Below, piece after piece: positions 1 to 9,663 of a DNA stretch of 64,000 bases. Within the stretch, counting starts at the first letter, position 1. Each line of letters starts with the position of its first letter. Where the stretch lies: assembly GCF_016894445.1 (NCBI RefSeq), contig NZ_CP056775.1, forward strand, positions 1,366,001 through 1,430,000, read 5' to 3'. Under the pieces are notes generated by a model that saw only the letters and a list, made by a program, of their open reading frames with translations, made no database searches and was not told where the DNA came from. The position numbers were made by a program, and so were the translations under genes. The DNA is from Dyadobacter sandarakinus (GTDB taxonomy: Bacteria > Bacteroidota > Bacteroidia > Cytophagales > Spirosomataceae).

Positions 1-125
1 AATGATTGAATGACTGAATGACCGAATGATTGAATGAATGAGTGATTTAGTGATCAATGACCCAATGACTGAATGACCCAATGACTGAATGACCGAATGA
101 TTTAGTGACCCAATGACCCAATGCC
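1..125. repeat. Degenerate 8-bp tandem repeat (GAATGAYY-like)
   Basis: About sixteen near-tandem copies of an octamer of the type GAATGATT, GAATGACC or CAATGACC run from the window edge to just short of the SusC stop codon at 132. Because the period is not a multiple of three, TGA falls in every forward reading frame. The same octamer family recurs beside metY near 21.9 kb, and a tetramer relative (GAGT) occurs near 21.3 and 54.3 kb. Confidence 0.9.
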
Positions 126-131
126 CATTTT

Positions 132-3100
132 TTACAACTTAATATTCAAATTAACCCCATAGCTCCGGGTGGTGGGTAGGGTGTGGGTTTCGATGCCCTG
201 GAGGTTGTCGGAGGCGGAGACAGCAGCCTCGGGATCAAGGTTATCGATGTACTTTTTGATCATCAGCACATTGTAGCACATGGCCGAAATGCTCAGCCCT
301 TTGACAAACGTCTTGTCTCTTACGAAGCGGGAAAGATCGTAGCTCACAGACAGGTTTCTCCACCTCACGAATGCGCCATTGTAGACAAACGGGGCGGCCA
401 GGTTGGTGCTGCGGTATTGGGTGTAAAACTGCTGCGCTTCCACGCGGGTCGTGTTTGGCAATCCGTCGGAGGTAACCCCTTCGAACAGTACACCGCCTTC
501 GCGACCTACGAGTGAGGGTTTGGAAATTCCTTCACGCAGGAAGTTCAGGTTGGAGTTGGAAAGGATTTTGTGACCCGCCTTGAAGTCGATCTGGGTTCCG
601 ATGCGGATACCTTTTACATTGAAATTGTTGACCCAGGCACCCACCCAGGTAGGGATGGCGCTGCCGAAAGTGGTCAGCTCACCCTGCTGGAACAAGCCGC
701 CTGCCGTGATAATGCGCCCCTGTGCATCTCTTTTGTAATCAAAACCCCGGAGTGACGCGAGCGGCTTGTTGAGCTCGTGTGACACGATCCCGAAGAACTC
801 GCCCGTGCCTACGTCAAACCGCTGCTGCCGCGGCGGGCCCGGTGCCAGCTCAATCACTTTGCTGATATTATAGCTGCCGTTAAAGCTGGTTTCCCAGGTG
901 AAAGCCTCTGTCCTCGCCGGTACAATGGTAAGCAGGAACTCAATACCGGTATTACGCAGCTTGCCAACATTCACTTTCGTCTGGCTGAAACCCGATGTGT
1001 TCGAAATATCCACGTTCAGGATTTCATCAACGGTGTTTTTGCGGTACACTGACATGTCCAGGTTAAGGCGGCTGTCAAATGTTTTCAGTTCGAGTCCCAG
1101 CTCGGTTTCCTTCACCTTCAATGGTCTCAGGTTTGCATTTGGCGCCACCGTCGAAGGCAGGTTACCCAGGGCAGTTCCGTTGAATGGGTTTGCATTGATC
1201 CCGTAATAAAGATTATTGGAGTACGGGTCCGTGTCGCCGCCCACTTCTGCATAAGCCGCGCGCAGTTTGCCGTAAGTAAGCCACTCAGGTGCACTGGCAA
1301 ATGCCTGGCTGAATACAAAGCTTCCGCTTACAGAAGGGTAGAGGTAGCTGTTGGATGCAGGATTGAGCGTCGAAAACCAGTCGTTCCGCCCTGTGACATT
1401 TACGAAAAGAAAGTTTTTGTAAGACAGCTCCGCAGACCCATAGAAGGAGTTGACCTTCTTCTTGCTGTAACCATAATTTGGATTCTTGATCTGCCCGTTT
1501 GCAACGGTATACAAGTCGCGGACATAGAAGTTGGTGACCGCCGTAGACAAATTATCATTGATCTGCGTCATCTGGTTGCCGCCGAGCGTCACATCGATCC
1601 CGAAATCGCCGAACGTCCGGTTGATACCCACGAGGAAGTCGAGGTTGGTCTCCCGGAAAGTAGCTACATCCTGGTAGTAATACCCGTTGAAACCCGTAGT
1701 CACAGCACCGATGGAGCGTGTGCCGGTCGGGCGGTTGTAGTTGTAAGGTCTGGTGAAATAATCCTGACCGATGCGGCCCTGCACAAACAACCAGTCTGTA
1801 AAATCGTAGCGGACAGAGGTATTACCAAAAATCCGGTCGCGGCGCACATTCTCAAACCGGTCATAAGCGACCCAGTAGGGGTTGTTACGGTTGGTAAAAC
1901 GCGCCAGGGGCATCTCATTTCCGTTAGCATCCTTCCGGTTTTTGAGCCACTCGGCATCAATGCTCGTGGCCAGGGTATAAATGGTGGTATTGGCATTCAT
2001 GTCCTGGATCCCGATCTGCGGCGGGTTCTTGTTGTACTCGTTCGAGTAGTTTGCATTCAGCTGCGCAGAAAGCTTTTTGGTAAACTTATAGTTCAGACCC
2101 AGGTTGAATATCTTCTTGTGGTAGTCAGAGTTCGGCATGATGGCATTCGCGTCTGTATTGGCAAATGACAGCCGGAAATTTCCCTTCTCATTTCCGCCTG
2201 AAAGTGCTACCGAGTTGGTGAAGCTGGTTCCGGTGCGGTAAAATTTCTTGATGCGGTCTTTGTGTGCTATGTAGGGGCGCATGCTGCCGTCAAACTGCGG
2301 GGACATGGCACCGTCAAGCCTTTCACCAAAAGCAAAAACCCCCGAGCTTTGCGCTTCCGCTACCGAAGTAGGCCTTTTGCCAAATTCTCCCTGGCCAAAC
2401 TCGTATTGAAAATCAGTATAATCAAGTGCCTCCTGTGCCTGGAAATTGGAGTTCAATTCCACGCCGATCCCCGTGGTTTTGCTTCCGCTTTTGGTGGTGA
2501 TAATGATCGCTCCGTCCTTGGCCCGGAATCCGTACAATGCGGCTGCCGCAGCTCCTTTCAGCACCGTCATGGACTCGATATCGTCCTGGTTGATGCTCTG
2601 CAGACCGTCACCAGCATCCGAAGAACCGCCCGTGGGATTGCCCGTACCATTTCCATTGGATCCACCCGCCGAGACGCTGCTGTTGTTGATCGGAATACCA
2701 TTCACAATGATGAGGGGCGAGTTGTTGCCGCCAAATGAGGATTGGCCGCGGATGCGGATTTTGGTGGAACCTCCCGGACCGCTCGCTGGCGGCGTTACAT
2801 TGAGCCCCGCCACTTTGCCCTGCAGACTGTTACCCAGGTTGGTTGTGCGGTTGGTTGTCAGCTCCTCGGTATTGACGGTGGCCGTCGAGTAACCCAGCTT
2901 TTTAGCATCCCGCTTGATACCGAGCGCTGTCACAACCACCATTTCCAGGTTACGGACATCAGGCTGCAAAGTCACGTCGTACACGCTCTGTGCGTTCAAA
3001 GCAACCTCCCGGGGCGTGTAGCCTACATAGGAAAACACCAGGGTACCGCCATTATCCGGCACAGTCAACTGAAATGCGCCTTCCGTATTGCTGGCAGTTC

Positions 3101-3596
3101 CCGCCTTACTTTCTTTCAGCACAATGCTGACGCCGGGAAGCGGCTGGCCTTTCTCGTCGAGTACCCTGCCGCTCACGGTACGGTCGGGGAGGTGACTGGC
3201 AGGAAGCTCCATCACAGCGCTGGCCGGCTGCATTGTGCTTTTGATAAGTACCACCTGTTTACCCTCCACTTTGTACGTGATGTTGGCTGGCCTGAAAAGG
3301 TCATCCAGTACATCACCCAGCGGCCTCTCCACCGCATTCACCGAAACTTTGCGCTGGGAACGCAGCAGGGCCGAATTATACGTAAAGCGCAGCTGGGTAA
3401 GCTTATTGAGGCGCGTGAGTACAGTCTTCATTTCCTGGTTACTCAACTGAATGGTAACCTTCTGGCGCAGGATATCCTGCACATCCACAGGGGCTGCATA
3501 ACTTGTCCCGCCGGAGATAAGGGCAATTAAAAGCTGGAAGAATGCAATGTGTATTGTGCCATGAAGCAGCCGGAAAAGGTGTCGATGTTTTTTCAT
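132..3596 (-). CDS. SusC/RagA-type TonB-linked outer membrane receptor with STN signalling domain
   Basis: This is an outer-membrane TonB-dependent transporter of the SusC/RagA class, about 1154 residues long. It has a signal peptide (about 1-35), a secretin/TonB N-terminal (STN) domain at about 48-112, a carboxypeptidase-regulatory-like domain at about 140-225 (GRVLDEKGQPLPGVSI), a TonB-box-like EMVVVTALGIKR segment, a plug domain and a long beta-barrel. In this family the STN domain contacts a FecR anti-sigma factor, and the adjacent fecR and ECF sigma genes upstream on the same strand fit that circuit. I prefer the ATG at 3596, directly before the signal peptide, over a TTG at 3635. No SusD gene follows within the window: repeats begin within 10 bp of the stop. 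The substrate cannot be told from sequence. Confidence 0.93.
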   Translation of the reverse strand: MKKHRHLFRLLHGTIHIAFFQLLIALISGGTSYAAPVDVQDILRQKVTIQLSNQEMKTVLTRLNKLTQLRFTYNSALLRSQRKVSVNAVERPLGDVLDDLFRPANITYKVEGKQVVLIKSTMQPASAVMELPASHLPDRTVSGRVLDEKGQPLPGVSIVLKESKAGTASNTEGAFQLTVPDNGGTLVFSYVGYTPREVALNAQSVYDVTLQPDVRNLEMVVVTALGIKRDAKKLGYSTATVNTEELTTNRTTNLGNSLQGKVAGLNVTPPASGPGGSTKIRIRGQSSFGGNNSPLIIVNGIPINNSSVSAGGSNGNGTGNPTGGSSDAGDGLQSINQDDIESMTVLKGAAAAALYGFRAKDGAIIITTKSGSKTTGIGVELNSNFQAQEALDYTDFQYEFGQGEFGKRPTSVAEAQSSGVFAFGERLDGAMSPQFDGSMRPYIAHKDRIKKFYRTGTSFTNSVALSGGNEKGNFRLSFANTDANAIMPNSDYHKKIFNLGLNYKFTKKLSAQLNANYSNEYNKNPPQIGIQDMNANTTIYTLATSIDAEWLKNRKDANGNEMPLARFTNRNNPYWVAYDRFENVRRDRIFGNTSVRYDFTDWLFVQGRIGQDYFTRPYNYNRPTGTRSIGAVTTGFNGYYYQDVATFRETNLDFLVGINRTFGDFGIDVTLGGNQMTQINDNLSTAVTNFYVRDLYTVANGQIKNPNYGYSKKKVNSFYGSAELSYKNFLFVNVTGRNDWFSTLNPASNSYLYPSVSGSFVFSQAFASAPEWLTYGKLRAAYAEVGGDTDPYSNNLYYGINANPFNGTALGNLPSTVAPNANLRPLKVKETELGLELKTFDSRLNLDMSVYRKNTVDEILNVDISNTSGFSQTKVNVGKLRNTGIEFLLTIVPARTEAFTWETSFNGSYNISKVIELAPGPPRQQRFDVGTGEFFGIVSHELNKPLASLRGFDYKRDAQGRIITAGGLFQQGELTTFGSAIPTWVGAWVNNFNVKGIRIGTQIDFKAGHKILSNSNLNFLREGISKPSLVGREGGVLFEGVTSDGLPNTTRVEAQQFYTQYRSTNLAAPFVYNGAFVRWRNLSVSYDLSRFVRDKTFVKGLSISAMCYNVLMIKKYIDNLDPEAAVSASDNLQGIETHTLPTTRSYGVNLNIKL

Positions 3597-3776
3597 ACTC
3601 TGTTGGTTTGATGTTTCTGAAAAATGATTGGGCAAAACACTCCGGAAACTGCGGCACAGGGTACCGCCTGGAGAAACGTACTACCGGCAGTTGCCGGAAT
3701 AGCGGGCAGTGAACCTCAATTCATAGGCATATCGGTTAGGTTAACAGGCATGGCGTGGAAATCGGTGTGGCTGGGG

Positions 3777-4874
3777 TCAGCTGCATCCCTTGGAATGGAT
3801 GAGCACCTGTCCATCCACCATCTCGTAAGTCGCACCGATGGCTTCACAAATTGCATTCAGGCGCTGTTTCAGATTTTCATCGCTGAATTGCGCGCTGATG
3901 CTGCATCGCGCCAGCAGCCCGGTATCACATTGGATATGAATGCCGTAAGCCTTTTCCATCGTGCGCAGTACCTCGGTAACGGGGCGATCGTCAAAAATGA
4001 GCTCGCGCGACATGACTGATTCGGTCAGCAGGGCACGGTTCGCTACTGCGCTTTTTTCGAGCCGGTGCTGGTCGCGGATGAACACGCCCTGCTGGTTGGG
4101 CATCAGTACCAGCCCATCTCGCTCCGGATCGGTCTCCATTTTGCCGTTCTGGTGCGTTTTTTCAGGATAAACAGACACCCTCCCGGTTTTGACCAGTACG
4201 GTTACCGTGTTTTCTTTTGTAAATGCCCTGACCCTGAAACTGGTACCGAGCACACGCGTTACGGTTTCGTTGGCATACACCAAAAAGGGCCGCTGCGGGT
4301 CACGTGCAACATCAAAGAATGCCTCGCCGGAAAGTCTGACCTGCCGATCGCCCAAGCCGAACCGCCTGGGGTAGGTGATAGAGCTACCCGGGCCGAGTAT
4401 TGCCACGCTGTTGTCGGCGAGCAGAATGGTCATTTCACCTGCGGTGTCATTTGTTTTTACAATCAGACTGTCGGCCCTGGCGGCTATTATAGTGTGAGCT
4501 GCGGGAGTTTCCGGCAACCATCTGGTCACCACCCAGGTGAGTGATGCCACCATCAAAACCGATGCGGCAATCTTCCGGCTGCTTACCCCCCAGATTTGGA
4601 ATCTCCTGGAAGCAGGTATGGGCCGTGTGCCCGCTAGACGGGCGATTTCCAGACTTTCACGGCGGATCGTATCACCGGTGAGCGCATCGGAATACAATGC
4701 CTGCACAGCAAGTAAAAGCTCCCGGGCCTGGTGGAGCCTGATACTTTGTTCGGGATGGTCCTGCTGCCAGCCGTCCCAAAAACGGGTTACCTCCGGATCA
4801 GGATTCAGTACCCACTTTCTGAAAGTTGGGTCAGCTGCAAAATCCTCCGGTGAATAATCTTCATAATCCAGCAT
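3777..4874 (-). CDS. FecR-family anti-sigma factor
   Basis: This is a 365-residue inner-membrane anti-sigma regulator of the FecR family. The N-terminal cytoplasmic part (about 1-100) would bind the sigma factor. A single membrane segment lies at about 102-120 (IAASVLMVASLTWVVTRWL). A periplasmic FecR domain follows (about 160-265, with LSGEAFFDVARDPQRPFLVY), then a C-terminal DUF4974-type domain (about 295-360) that in this family contacts the receptor STN domain. It lies between the sigma gene (upstream, 110-bp gap) and the STN-containing SusC gene (downstream, 180-bp gap), the standard gene order for such cassettes. The ATG start is clear. The inducing ligand is unknown. Confidence 0.93.
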   Translation of the reverse strand: MLDYEDYSPEDFAADPTFRKWVLNPDPEVTRFWDGWQQDHPEQSIRLHQARELLLAVQALYSDALTGDTIRRESLEIARLAGTRPIPASRRFQIWGVSSRKIAASVLMVASLTWVVTRWLPETPAAHTIIAARADSLIVKTNDTAGEMTILLADNSVAILGPGSSITYPRRFGLGDRQVRLSGEAFFDVARDPQRPFLVYANETVTRVLGTSFRVRAFTKENTVTVLVKTGRVSVYPEKTHQNGKMETDPERDGLVLMPNQQGVFIRDQHRLEKSAVANRALLTESVMSRELIFDDRPVTEVLRTMEKAYGIHIQCDTGLLARCSISAQFSDENLKQRLNAICEAIGATYEMVDGQVLIHSKGCS

Positions 4875-4984
4875 AGAATATTTAGGACTTTACATATGTA
4901 TGTCCGGTTTCTGGCTGGTGATAACCAAAAAAATTAAAATATTTTTTGAAAAAAATGGACAGAGATAAAGTGACTGACTTTGTA

Positions 4985-5572
4985 CTACTGCATAAAACAA
5001 AGGAGCATGGTCCAGCAGAATTCTGCGGGAGCCCACACGTCCCTGATTTCTTTGAGGGTACGGTAGAGCAGGTTGGATACGCTTTGCTTGCCCAGGGCCA
5101 TCACAGCAGCGATTTCCTCATGGTTGAGGTTCTGGTAAAAGCGGAGGTAAATGATTTCCTGCTGACGCTTGCTGAGGTTGGTAATGATTTGTTCGAGGCG
5201 CTCATGCTGAAACTGCACATGCTCGCTTTCAATCATCAGCGATTCAATGGGGAGGTCATTGCTTTCGGTATCAAAAGCAGCTTCATGCGGCTCGTGAAAG
5301 CGCCTGAGTCGTGCACTTTCCTTGATCATCTTGTGCCGCAGTGCTTTGAGCAGGTAGGATTTGACGAATGCAGTTTCGGACAGAAAGTTGCGGCGTTCCC
5401 AGAGGTCCAGGTAAAGCTCCTGAATGGCGTCGCGGATGAAATCGGGATCGTGGGAAAACCGCGTGGCATAGTTGTATAAAGCACGGTAGTGCACCTCCGC
5501 AAGGCGGCCGAGCGCATCCGCATCACCCGCTTTGAACTCCCGCCAGAGCCTGGCCTGTATATCCGCATTCAT
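4985..5572 (-). CDS. ECF-subfamily RNA polymerase sigma factor
   Basis: This is a sigma-70 family extracytoplasmic-function factor of about 195 residues. Region 2 lies near the N-terminus (LWREFKAGDADALGRLAEVH, then a RDAIQELYLDLWERR helix). Region 4 is in the C-terminal third, with a NLSKRQQEIIYLRFYQN helix and a recognition helix around LNHEEIAAVMALGKQSVSN. It heads the sigma-FecR-SusC cassette and should direct transcription of the receptor gene when the receptor signals. I place the start at the ATG at 5572; an in-frame TTG at 5614 would add 14 residues without obvious conservation. Confidence 0.92.
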   Translation of the reverse strand: MNADIQARLWREFKAGDADALGRLAEVHYRALYNYATRFSHDPDFIRDAIQELYLDLWERRNFLSETAFVKSYLLKALRHKMIKESARLRRFHEPHEAAFDTESNDLPIESLMIESEHVQFQHERLEQIITNLSKRQQEIIYLRFYQNLNHEEIAAVMALGKQSVSNLLYRTLKEIRDVWAPAEFCWTMLLCFMQ

Positions 5573-5743
5573 CGAGGTATAAGGTGCTTCGTTCAAAGGT
5601 TTTCCTATCGGCAATGTGAAATTAAATCAGAGAATTGTGCTAGTAAAATAAGGATACAGGCATAATCTCCTTATATGTTCAGGACATTTTCAAAACAAGA
5701 ACTACGGAAATGGGGGAAGCCGGCGCGGCAGAGATGTAGAAAT

Positions 5744-5779
5744 ACTCCGGTACCTTCCGCCAGCAAAAGGCACCGGAGT
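5744..5779 (-). terminator. Hairpin downstream of the azurin-fusion gene
   Basis: Arms ACTCCGGT (5744-5751) and ACCGGAGT (5772-5779) are perfectly complementary and lie 15 bp past the stop codon of the gene ending at 5794. No clear U-run follows on the minus strand, so intrinsic terminator activity is only inferred. Confidence 0.45.
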
Positions 5780-5793
5780 TTAATATCAAGCTG

Positions 5794-7791
5794 TTATTTT
5801 ATAACTTTCAGCCTGCCCTGCATCAGCGTGTAATGCCCGGGGAACGTACAAACATACTGGTAGGTACCTGCCTGTTTGGGTGCAATGAAGTAAATGGACT
5901 CTGTTTTTTCAGGCTCCACGATGTTGGTATGGAAAAGCACATCGCTCGTACGCGGCACGTAGCTGAGCTCCGACCCTTTCAGTCCCAGGTTCAATCCTGC
6001 TTCGCCCACTGCATTGGCAGTACCCGGCTTCGTAATCACTAGGTTGTGCAGCATATCATCATTGTTGTTGAACACTACCCGGATCTTACTGCCTGCTTTT
6101 ACCTGTATTTCAGAAATATCAAATTTCAATCCCGGTACGGTGCCGATGGTAATTGTTTGGTCCGGGCCCGTCTTCCAGTCAGCCGGCATATCCGTCACAC
6201 GTTTGGCTGATGGCGCAGTAGAGGCTGCCGCTTCGGCAGGCATGGTATGCGTGCTATGATCCATGGCCGCAGCTTTAACGGTAGTGGTAAATGCATTTGC
6301 GGCAACCGCATTGCCCGCTGCGATTTCATTCAGGGTGTAGTACCCGGTGGCATGCAGGAGTGAATTACCCTCAGCAGACTTGATACCCTCGGCCTTGATC
6401 TCGTGAATATAACCTTTCCGTAGGCTGGCGGCATCTACCACCAGACGTACCCGCAGCCCGTCCTCAGACACCACAATGCCCTTTAAAGGTACTTCCTGCG
6501 TGTTGACGATCGGACTACCGTAGGTTTGGTGGTACTTATAGGTAAAGCTGTTCATTTTATATGAATCCTGGTCGGCAGCAGCCTTTTTGTCCACTGGCAT
6601 CGTAAAGGTGATCTCAAAGCCATCGGGCATTGAACGGACCGTTTTCATTTCAAAAGGCATCTTTCCTGTCCACACCAGGCGCTGGATCCCGTACTCCTTT
6701 TTACCCGTCGCCGACCAACCGCGGCTGGTCTGTCCTACAAACATGGAACCGTCGAGTCCCCAGTCGAGGCGCAGGATGCCCGACATAAATCCTTCCCGGA
6801 ATGGAAAAACAGTACCCTGCCACACGCCATTTACTTTTTCGAGGTCAACGCGGGTCACAATACTATGGCCCTGGTCACCCACAAACATCTGCCCGGTAAA
6901 CGGCCCGAAAGCTCCATTGGTCACATCCTCCTTGAAGTCGGACGTGGAGATACCCAGGATCGTGTGGGGGAACCATACTGCCGGGGGTTTAAGCCCTTTT
7001 ACACGTTTCGCAACATCGTAGAGCGGCTCGCCGGTACTGGGGACATCCTCGGGCGTAAGTTTCACAGGGGAGCCTTCTTCCTTGCTCCACCGGAGACCCG
7101 CAGGGTTCCCTGCAAAATCGCCTTTTTCGAGGTGCGTCATCCGCCCGGAACCTACCCAGTCGCCCTGGTTTTCGGTATAAAAAATGTCGCCTTTATAGGA
7201 CCCGAAGCCCGAAGGTGAGCGCAAACCCGTAGCATAGGGGGTAAGCTTTCCGTCTTCGCCCAGTTTCAGCATCCAGCCACGCCATTTGGACTGGCTCGCG
7301 CCGCGACCAACCCAGTCGAGGTTGAGGGTGACGAGCAACTCTCCGTTGGGCATGGCAACCGGGCCATAGGAGTACTGGTGATAGTTGCCCGACAGGGGCC
7401 ATCTTGCAAATGAATCATAAACGTCCGCAACCCCATCATTGTCGGTATCGGCGAGGCGGGTAACTTCACCACGCTGTGAAATAAGGAAGTCTTTTCCGCG
7501 GTACAGTAATCCCAGGGGCTCGTGCAGGCCCGACGCAAAACGGTGGAATGTAGGTTTTCCATCTCCTTTGAGGTACGGGTTGCCGATCATCCATACTTCG
7601 CCGTGGCGGGTGGACGCGGCGAGGCGGCCATCGGGAAGCACGGCCATGCCGCCTACTTCAAGCTTGACATCCTCGGGAATGGGGATCGTGATGATCCGGT
7701 AATAATCATCTTCTTTGCCGGGTTTGCTCTGTGCGAAGGCAGAGAGGCAGCCGAAGGAGATCAGGGTGGTTAAAAGAATATTTTTCATCAA
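5794..7791 (-). CDS. Secreted glucose/sorbosone-dehydrogenase-like propeller fused to an azurin (cupredoxin) domain
   Basis: This is a 665-residue exported protein with a Sec signal peptide ending near LSAFAQ. Residues about 30-390 resemble the six-bladed propeller of PQQ-type sugar dehydrogenase-like proteins (GGMAVLPDGRLAASTRHGEVW; TDNDGVADVYDSF). A variable linker follows, then a C-terminal azurin/plastocyanin-like domain (about 545-665). That domain keeps the type-1 copper ligands: His in DDMLHNLV, and Cys, His and Met in CTFPGHYTLMQG. Such fusions suggest periplasmic oxidation of a polyol or sugar coupled to electron transfer through copper, but the substrate and the use of PQQ are inferred. 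It follows the PA14/LamG-like gene by 39 bp and is probably co-transcribed with it. Confidence 0.85.
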   Translation of the reverse strand: MMKNILLTTLISFGCLSAFAQSKPGKEDDYYRIITIPIPEDVKLEVGGMAVLPDGRLAASTRHGEVWMIGNPYLKGDGKPTFHRFASGLHEPLGLLYRGKDFLISQRGEVTRLADTDNDGVADVYDSFARWPLSGNYHQYSYGPVAMPNGELLVTLNLDWVGRGASQSKWRGWMLKLGEDGKLTPYATGLRSPSGFGSYKGDIFYTENQGDWVGSGRMTHLEKGDFAGNPAGLRWSKEEGSPVKLTPEDVPSTGEPLYDVAKRVKGLKPPAVWFPHTILGISTSDFKEDVTNGAFGPFTGQMFVGDQGHSIVTRVDLEKVNGVWQGTVFPFREGFMSGILRLDWGLDGSMFVGQTSRGWSATGKKEYGIQRLVWTGKMPFEMKTVRSMPDGFEITFTMPVDKKAAADQDSYKMNSFTYKYHQTYGSPIVNTQEVPLKGIVVSEDGLRVRLVVDAASLRKGYIHEIKAEGIKSAEGNSLLHATGYYTLNEIAAGNAVAANAFTTTVKAAAMDHSTHTMPAEAAASTAPSAKRVTDMPADWKTGPDQTITIGTVPGLKFDISEIQVKAGSKIRVVFNNNDDMLHNLVITKPGTANAVGEAGLNLGLKGSELSYVPRTSDVLFHTNIVEPEKTESIYFIAPKQAGTYQYVCTFPGHYTLMQGRLKVIK

Positions 7792-7830
7792 TGAAAATGA
7801 ATGCCTATAAATGGGAATGAGTTGGGCTTT

Positions 7831-9567
7831 TTACCAGAACATGCTGTAAGTGGTGGTGCCTGATACGGGCAGCAGGAGTTCCTTGTTGACATTGTCGGAG
7901 CCGGCTGGTCGTACGAGCGTTTTAACTTTTTTATCAACCTGAACAAAGTAGCGGTTATCAATCTGGAAAAGTCCTTTTTCAACTTCAACGATATCTTTAC
8001 CACTACCCAGCAGCGCATACAAGGCACCCTGCGGCGCACCTTCTACCTGGAAAGTACGGGTAAGTCCCGACGCGCCGGGTACCAGCAGGTCACTAACCGT
8101 CGCATTGCTGATCGCATAGCGGAATGCCGGATATCCTCCCGCCTGAATGTGGTATCCCAGGAAGTTGATATTGGAAGAGTCGGGCCAGGCTGCATTACTA
8201 TTGTCGAGCATGGCCAGACTGCTGCGGCCGGATACATGTACATTGAGGCCAGCCGGGAAAAGGAGCTGAGGCTCTCCGCGCTCGTACCACATTTCGGTTA
8301 CGTTGGCAAAGTCGCCGCGCCAGGCTTGCAGCAAGGCACCGCGGTTCAGGTCGATGGTATAGTTCCAGCCATCGGCACTGCCCACGGAAATGCAGTGGGT
8401 GCGCTTGTACTTTTCACCTTCCAGCTGGATAAACGACCGGATCATCTCGGGCCGGGTTTCCGGTATTACGCTCATATAAGGCTTGGGCTCTGGCTCAGGC
8501 AGGGAGGAGAGGGTGTGCAGGTCGTAGGGGCGCACACCGGATTTCTCCACACGCAGGCCGAGTGCAGGCTGTCTCCATGGGAAGCGGGAGTAATATATTT
8601 TGAAGGTGTGCTTGCCTTGGGTAAGATTGGCGGAACCCGCGTGTGATTCCTGGGAGGTACTTTCGCCACCTGACATCACACTTTTCCCATCCACGTCGAG
8701 CGTGAATACGGGTCCCGAGTAAATGCTTGTAAACCGGTACTCTCCGGGCTCGGTTACCTCCATCTCACCTTCGTAAACCAGGTGGAACTCACGCATTCCA
8801 TTGGTAACTTCCTGTGTCAGCACTGCCGATTTTCCTTCATGATCCAGCTTCTCATAGGTCTTGCTGTCCCATTTGTCGGAATATACCTTGTAGGTCAGAT
8901 TGCTGATTGAAAGAGGCTTGCGGCTTTCCAGCAACTGGTAGCCCACGTTGCGGAATGCGATCGTACCTTTTGTAACCTCAAAAGAAAGCGGCTGGCTTTC
9001 CTTGGTTGCCGCGGCGTTGGGCAGGTATACGGTTTCAAGCACCACCACATCATTCAGCGTCAGGGCATTCAGCCGGGCTGAGCCGGGCAGGGAAGGTACG
9101 GACGCATCATAGGCAAGTTCAAGCGTTTGCCACAAGCCCGGTGCCTTGGACGCATTTTGTGAGGGAAACTGACCAATGTACCCCGAAGTGTTTGCTCCAA
9201 CCTGTTTCTGGTTACGGCTGTCGGCGATCAGTACTTTCTGACCTCCCGGCAGTACAATGTGACCTTCGGCTCCGGGCGAGAGCATAAATTCCAGGGACAG
9301 CCTGAGATCGGCAGCTTTCATTTTGGTCTTCAGGGCAGTGCCCGCCGTACCAATCAGTACGCCTTCTCCAGACTGGGTGCGGGCCTTGGCAGCAGCTGAT
9401 GGACTGATGGCAATATTTCCCTGAACAGACCAGTTTGCGCCGCTGCTTTCAAAAGCACTGAGGTCTTTCAGAGGAAGGGGGGAATAATTTCCTTTTACAG
9501 CCTGCCCGAAAACAGCTACGGGCCACGTCAGCAAAAGAATGGATACTTTCTGAAACAATTGACGCAT
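7831..9567 (-). CDS. Secreted LamG/DUF1080-like protein with PA14-like domain
   Basis: This is a 578-residue exported protein with a signal peptide (MRQLFQKVSILLLTWPVAVFG). Residues about 25-215 look like a jelly-roll of the DUF1080 (3-keto-disaccharide hydrolase/LamG) class. Residues about 225-350 resemble a PA14 domain (GEYRFTSIYSGPVFTLDVDG, then LTQGKHTFKIYYSRFPWRQPALGL). Residues about 365-578 are not assigned by me; they include IDLNRGALLQAWRGDFANV. It is the first gene of a two-gene unit with the azurin-fused dehydrogenase 39 bp downstream. In Bacteroidota and Planctomycetota such proteins commonly occur together in carbohydrate catabolism loci. Catalytic activity is not proven by what I can see. 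Confidence 0.75.
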   Translation of the reverse strand: MRQLFQKVSILLLTWPVAVFGQAVKGNYSPLPLKDLSAFESSGANWSVQGNIAISPSAAAKARTQSGEGVLIGTAGTALKTKMKAADLRLSLEFMLSPGAEGHIVLPGGQKVLIADSRNQKQVGANTSGYIGQFPSQNASKAPGLWQTLELAYDASVPSLPGSARLNALTLNDVVVLETVYLPNAAATKESQPLSFEVTKGTIAFRNVGYQLLESRKPLSISNLTYKVYSDKWDSKTYEKLDHEGKSAVLTQEVTNGMREFHLVYEGEMEVTEPGEYRFTSIYSGPVFTLDVDGKSVMSGGESTSQESHAGSANLTQGKHTFKIYYSRFPWRQPALGLRVEKSGVRPYDLHTLSSLPEPEPKPYMSVIPETRPEMIRSFIQLEGEKYKRTHCISVGSADGWNYTIDLNRGALLQAWRGDFANVTEMWYERGEPQLLFPAGLNVHVSGRSSLAMLDNSNAAWPDSSNINFLGYHIQAGGYPAFRYAISNATVSDLLVPGASGLTRTFQVEGAPQGALYALLGSGKDIVEVEKGLFQIDNRYFVQVDKKVKTLVRPAGSDNVNKELLLPVSGTTTYSMFW

Positions 9568-9663
9568 TGGATATATTAAGTGTAGAGTTTACATTTAAAA
9601 GGCGAATGTCGCACTTTTTTCTACTAATATACCCGGAAATATTAGGAATTTTTTTGATCAGAA

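Noticed and set aside
2742-3530. Long plus-strand frame of 262 codons inside the first SusC gene
   Set aside because: It is a shadow of the SusC gene on the other strand; the minus-strand frame has clear STN, regulatory-like and plug domains, while this one has none.
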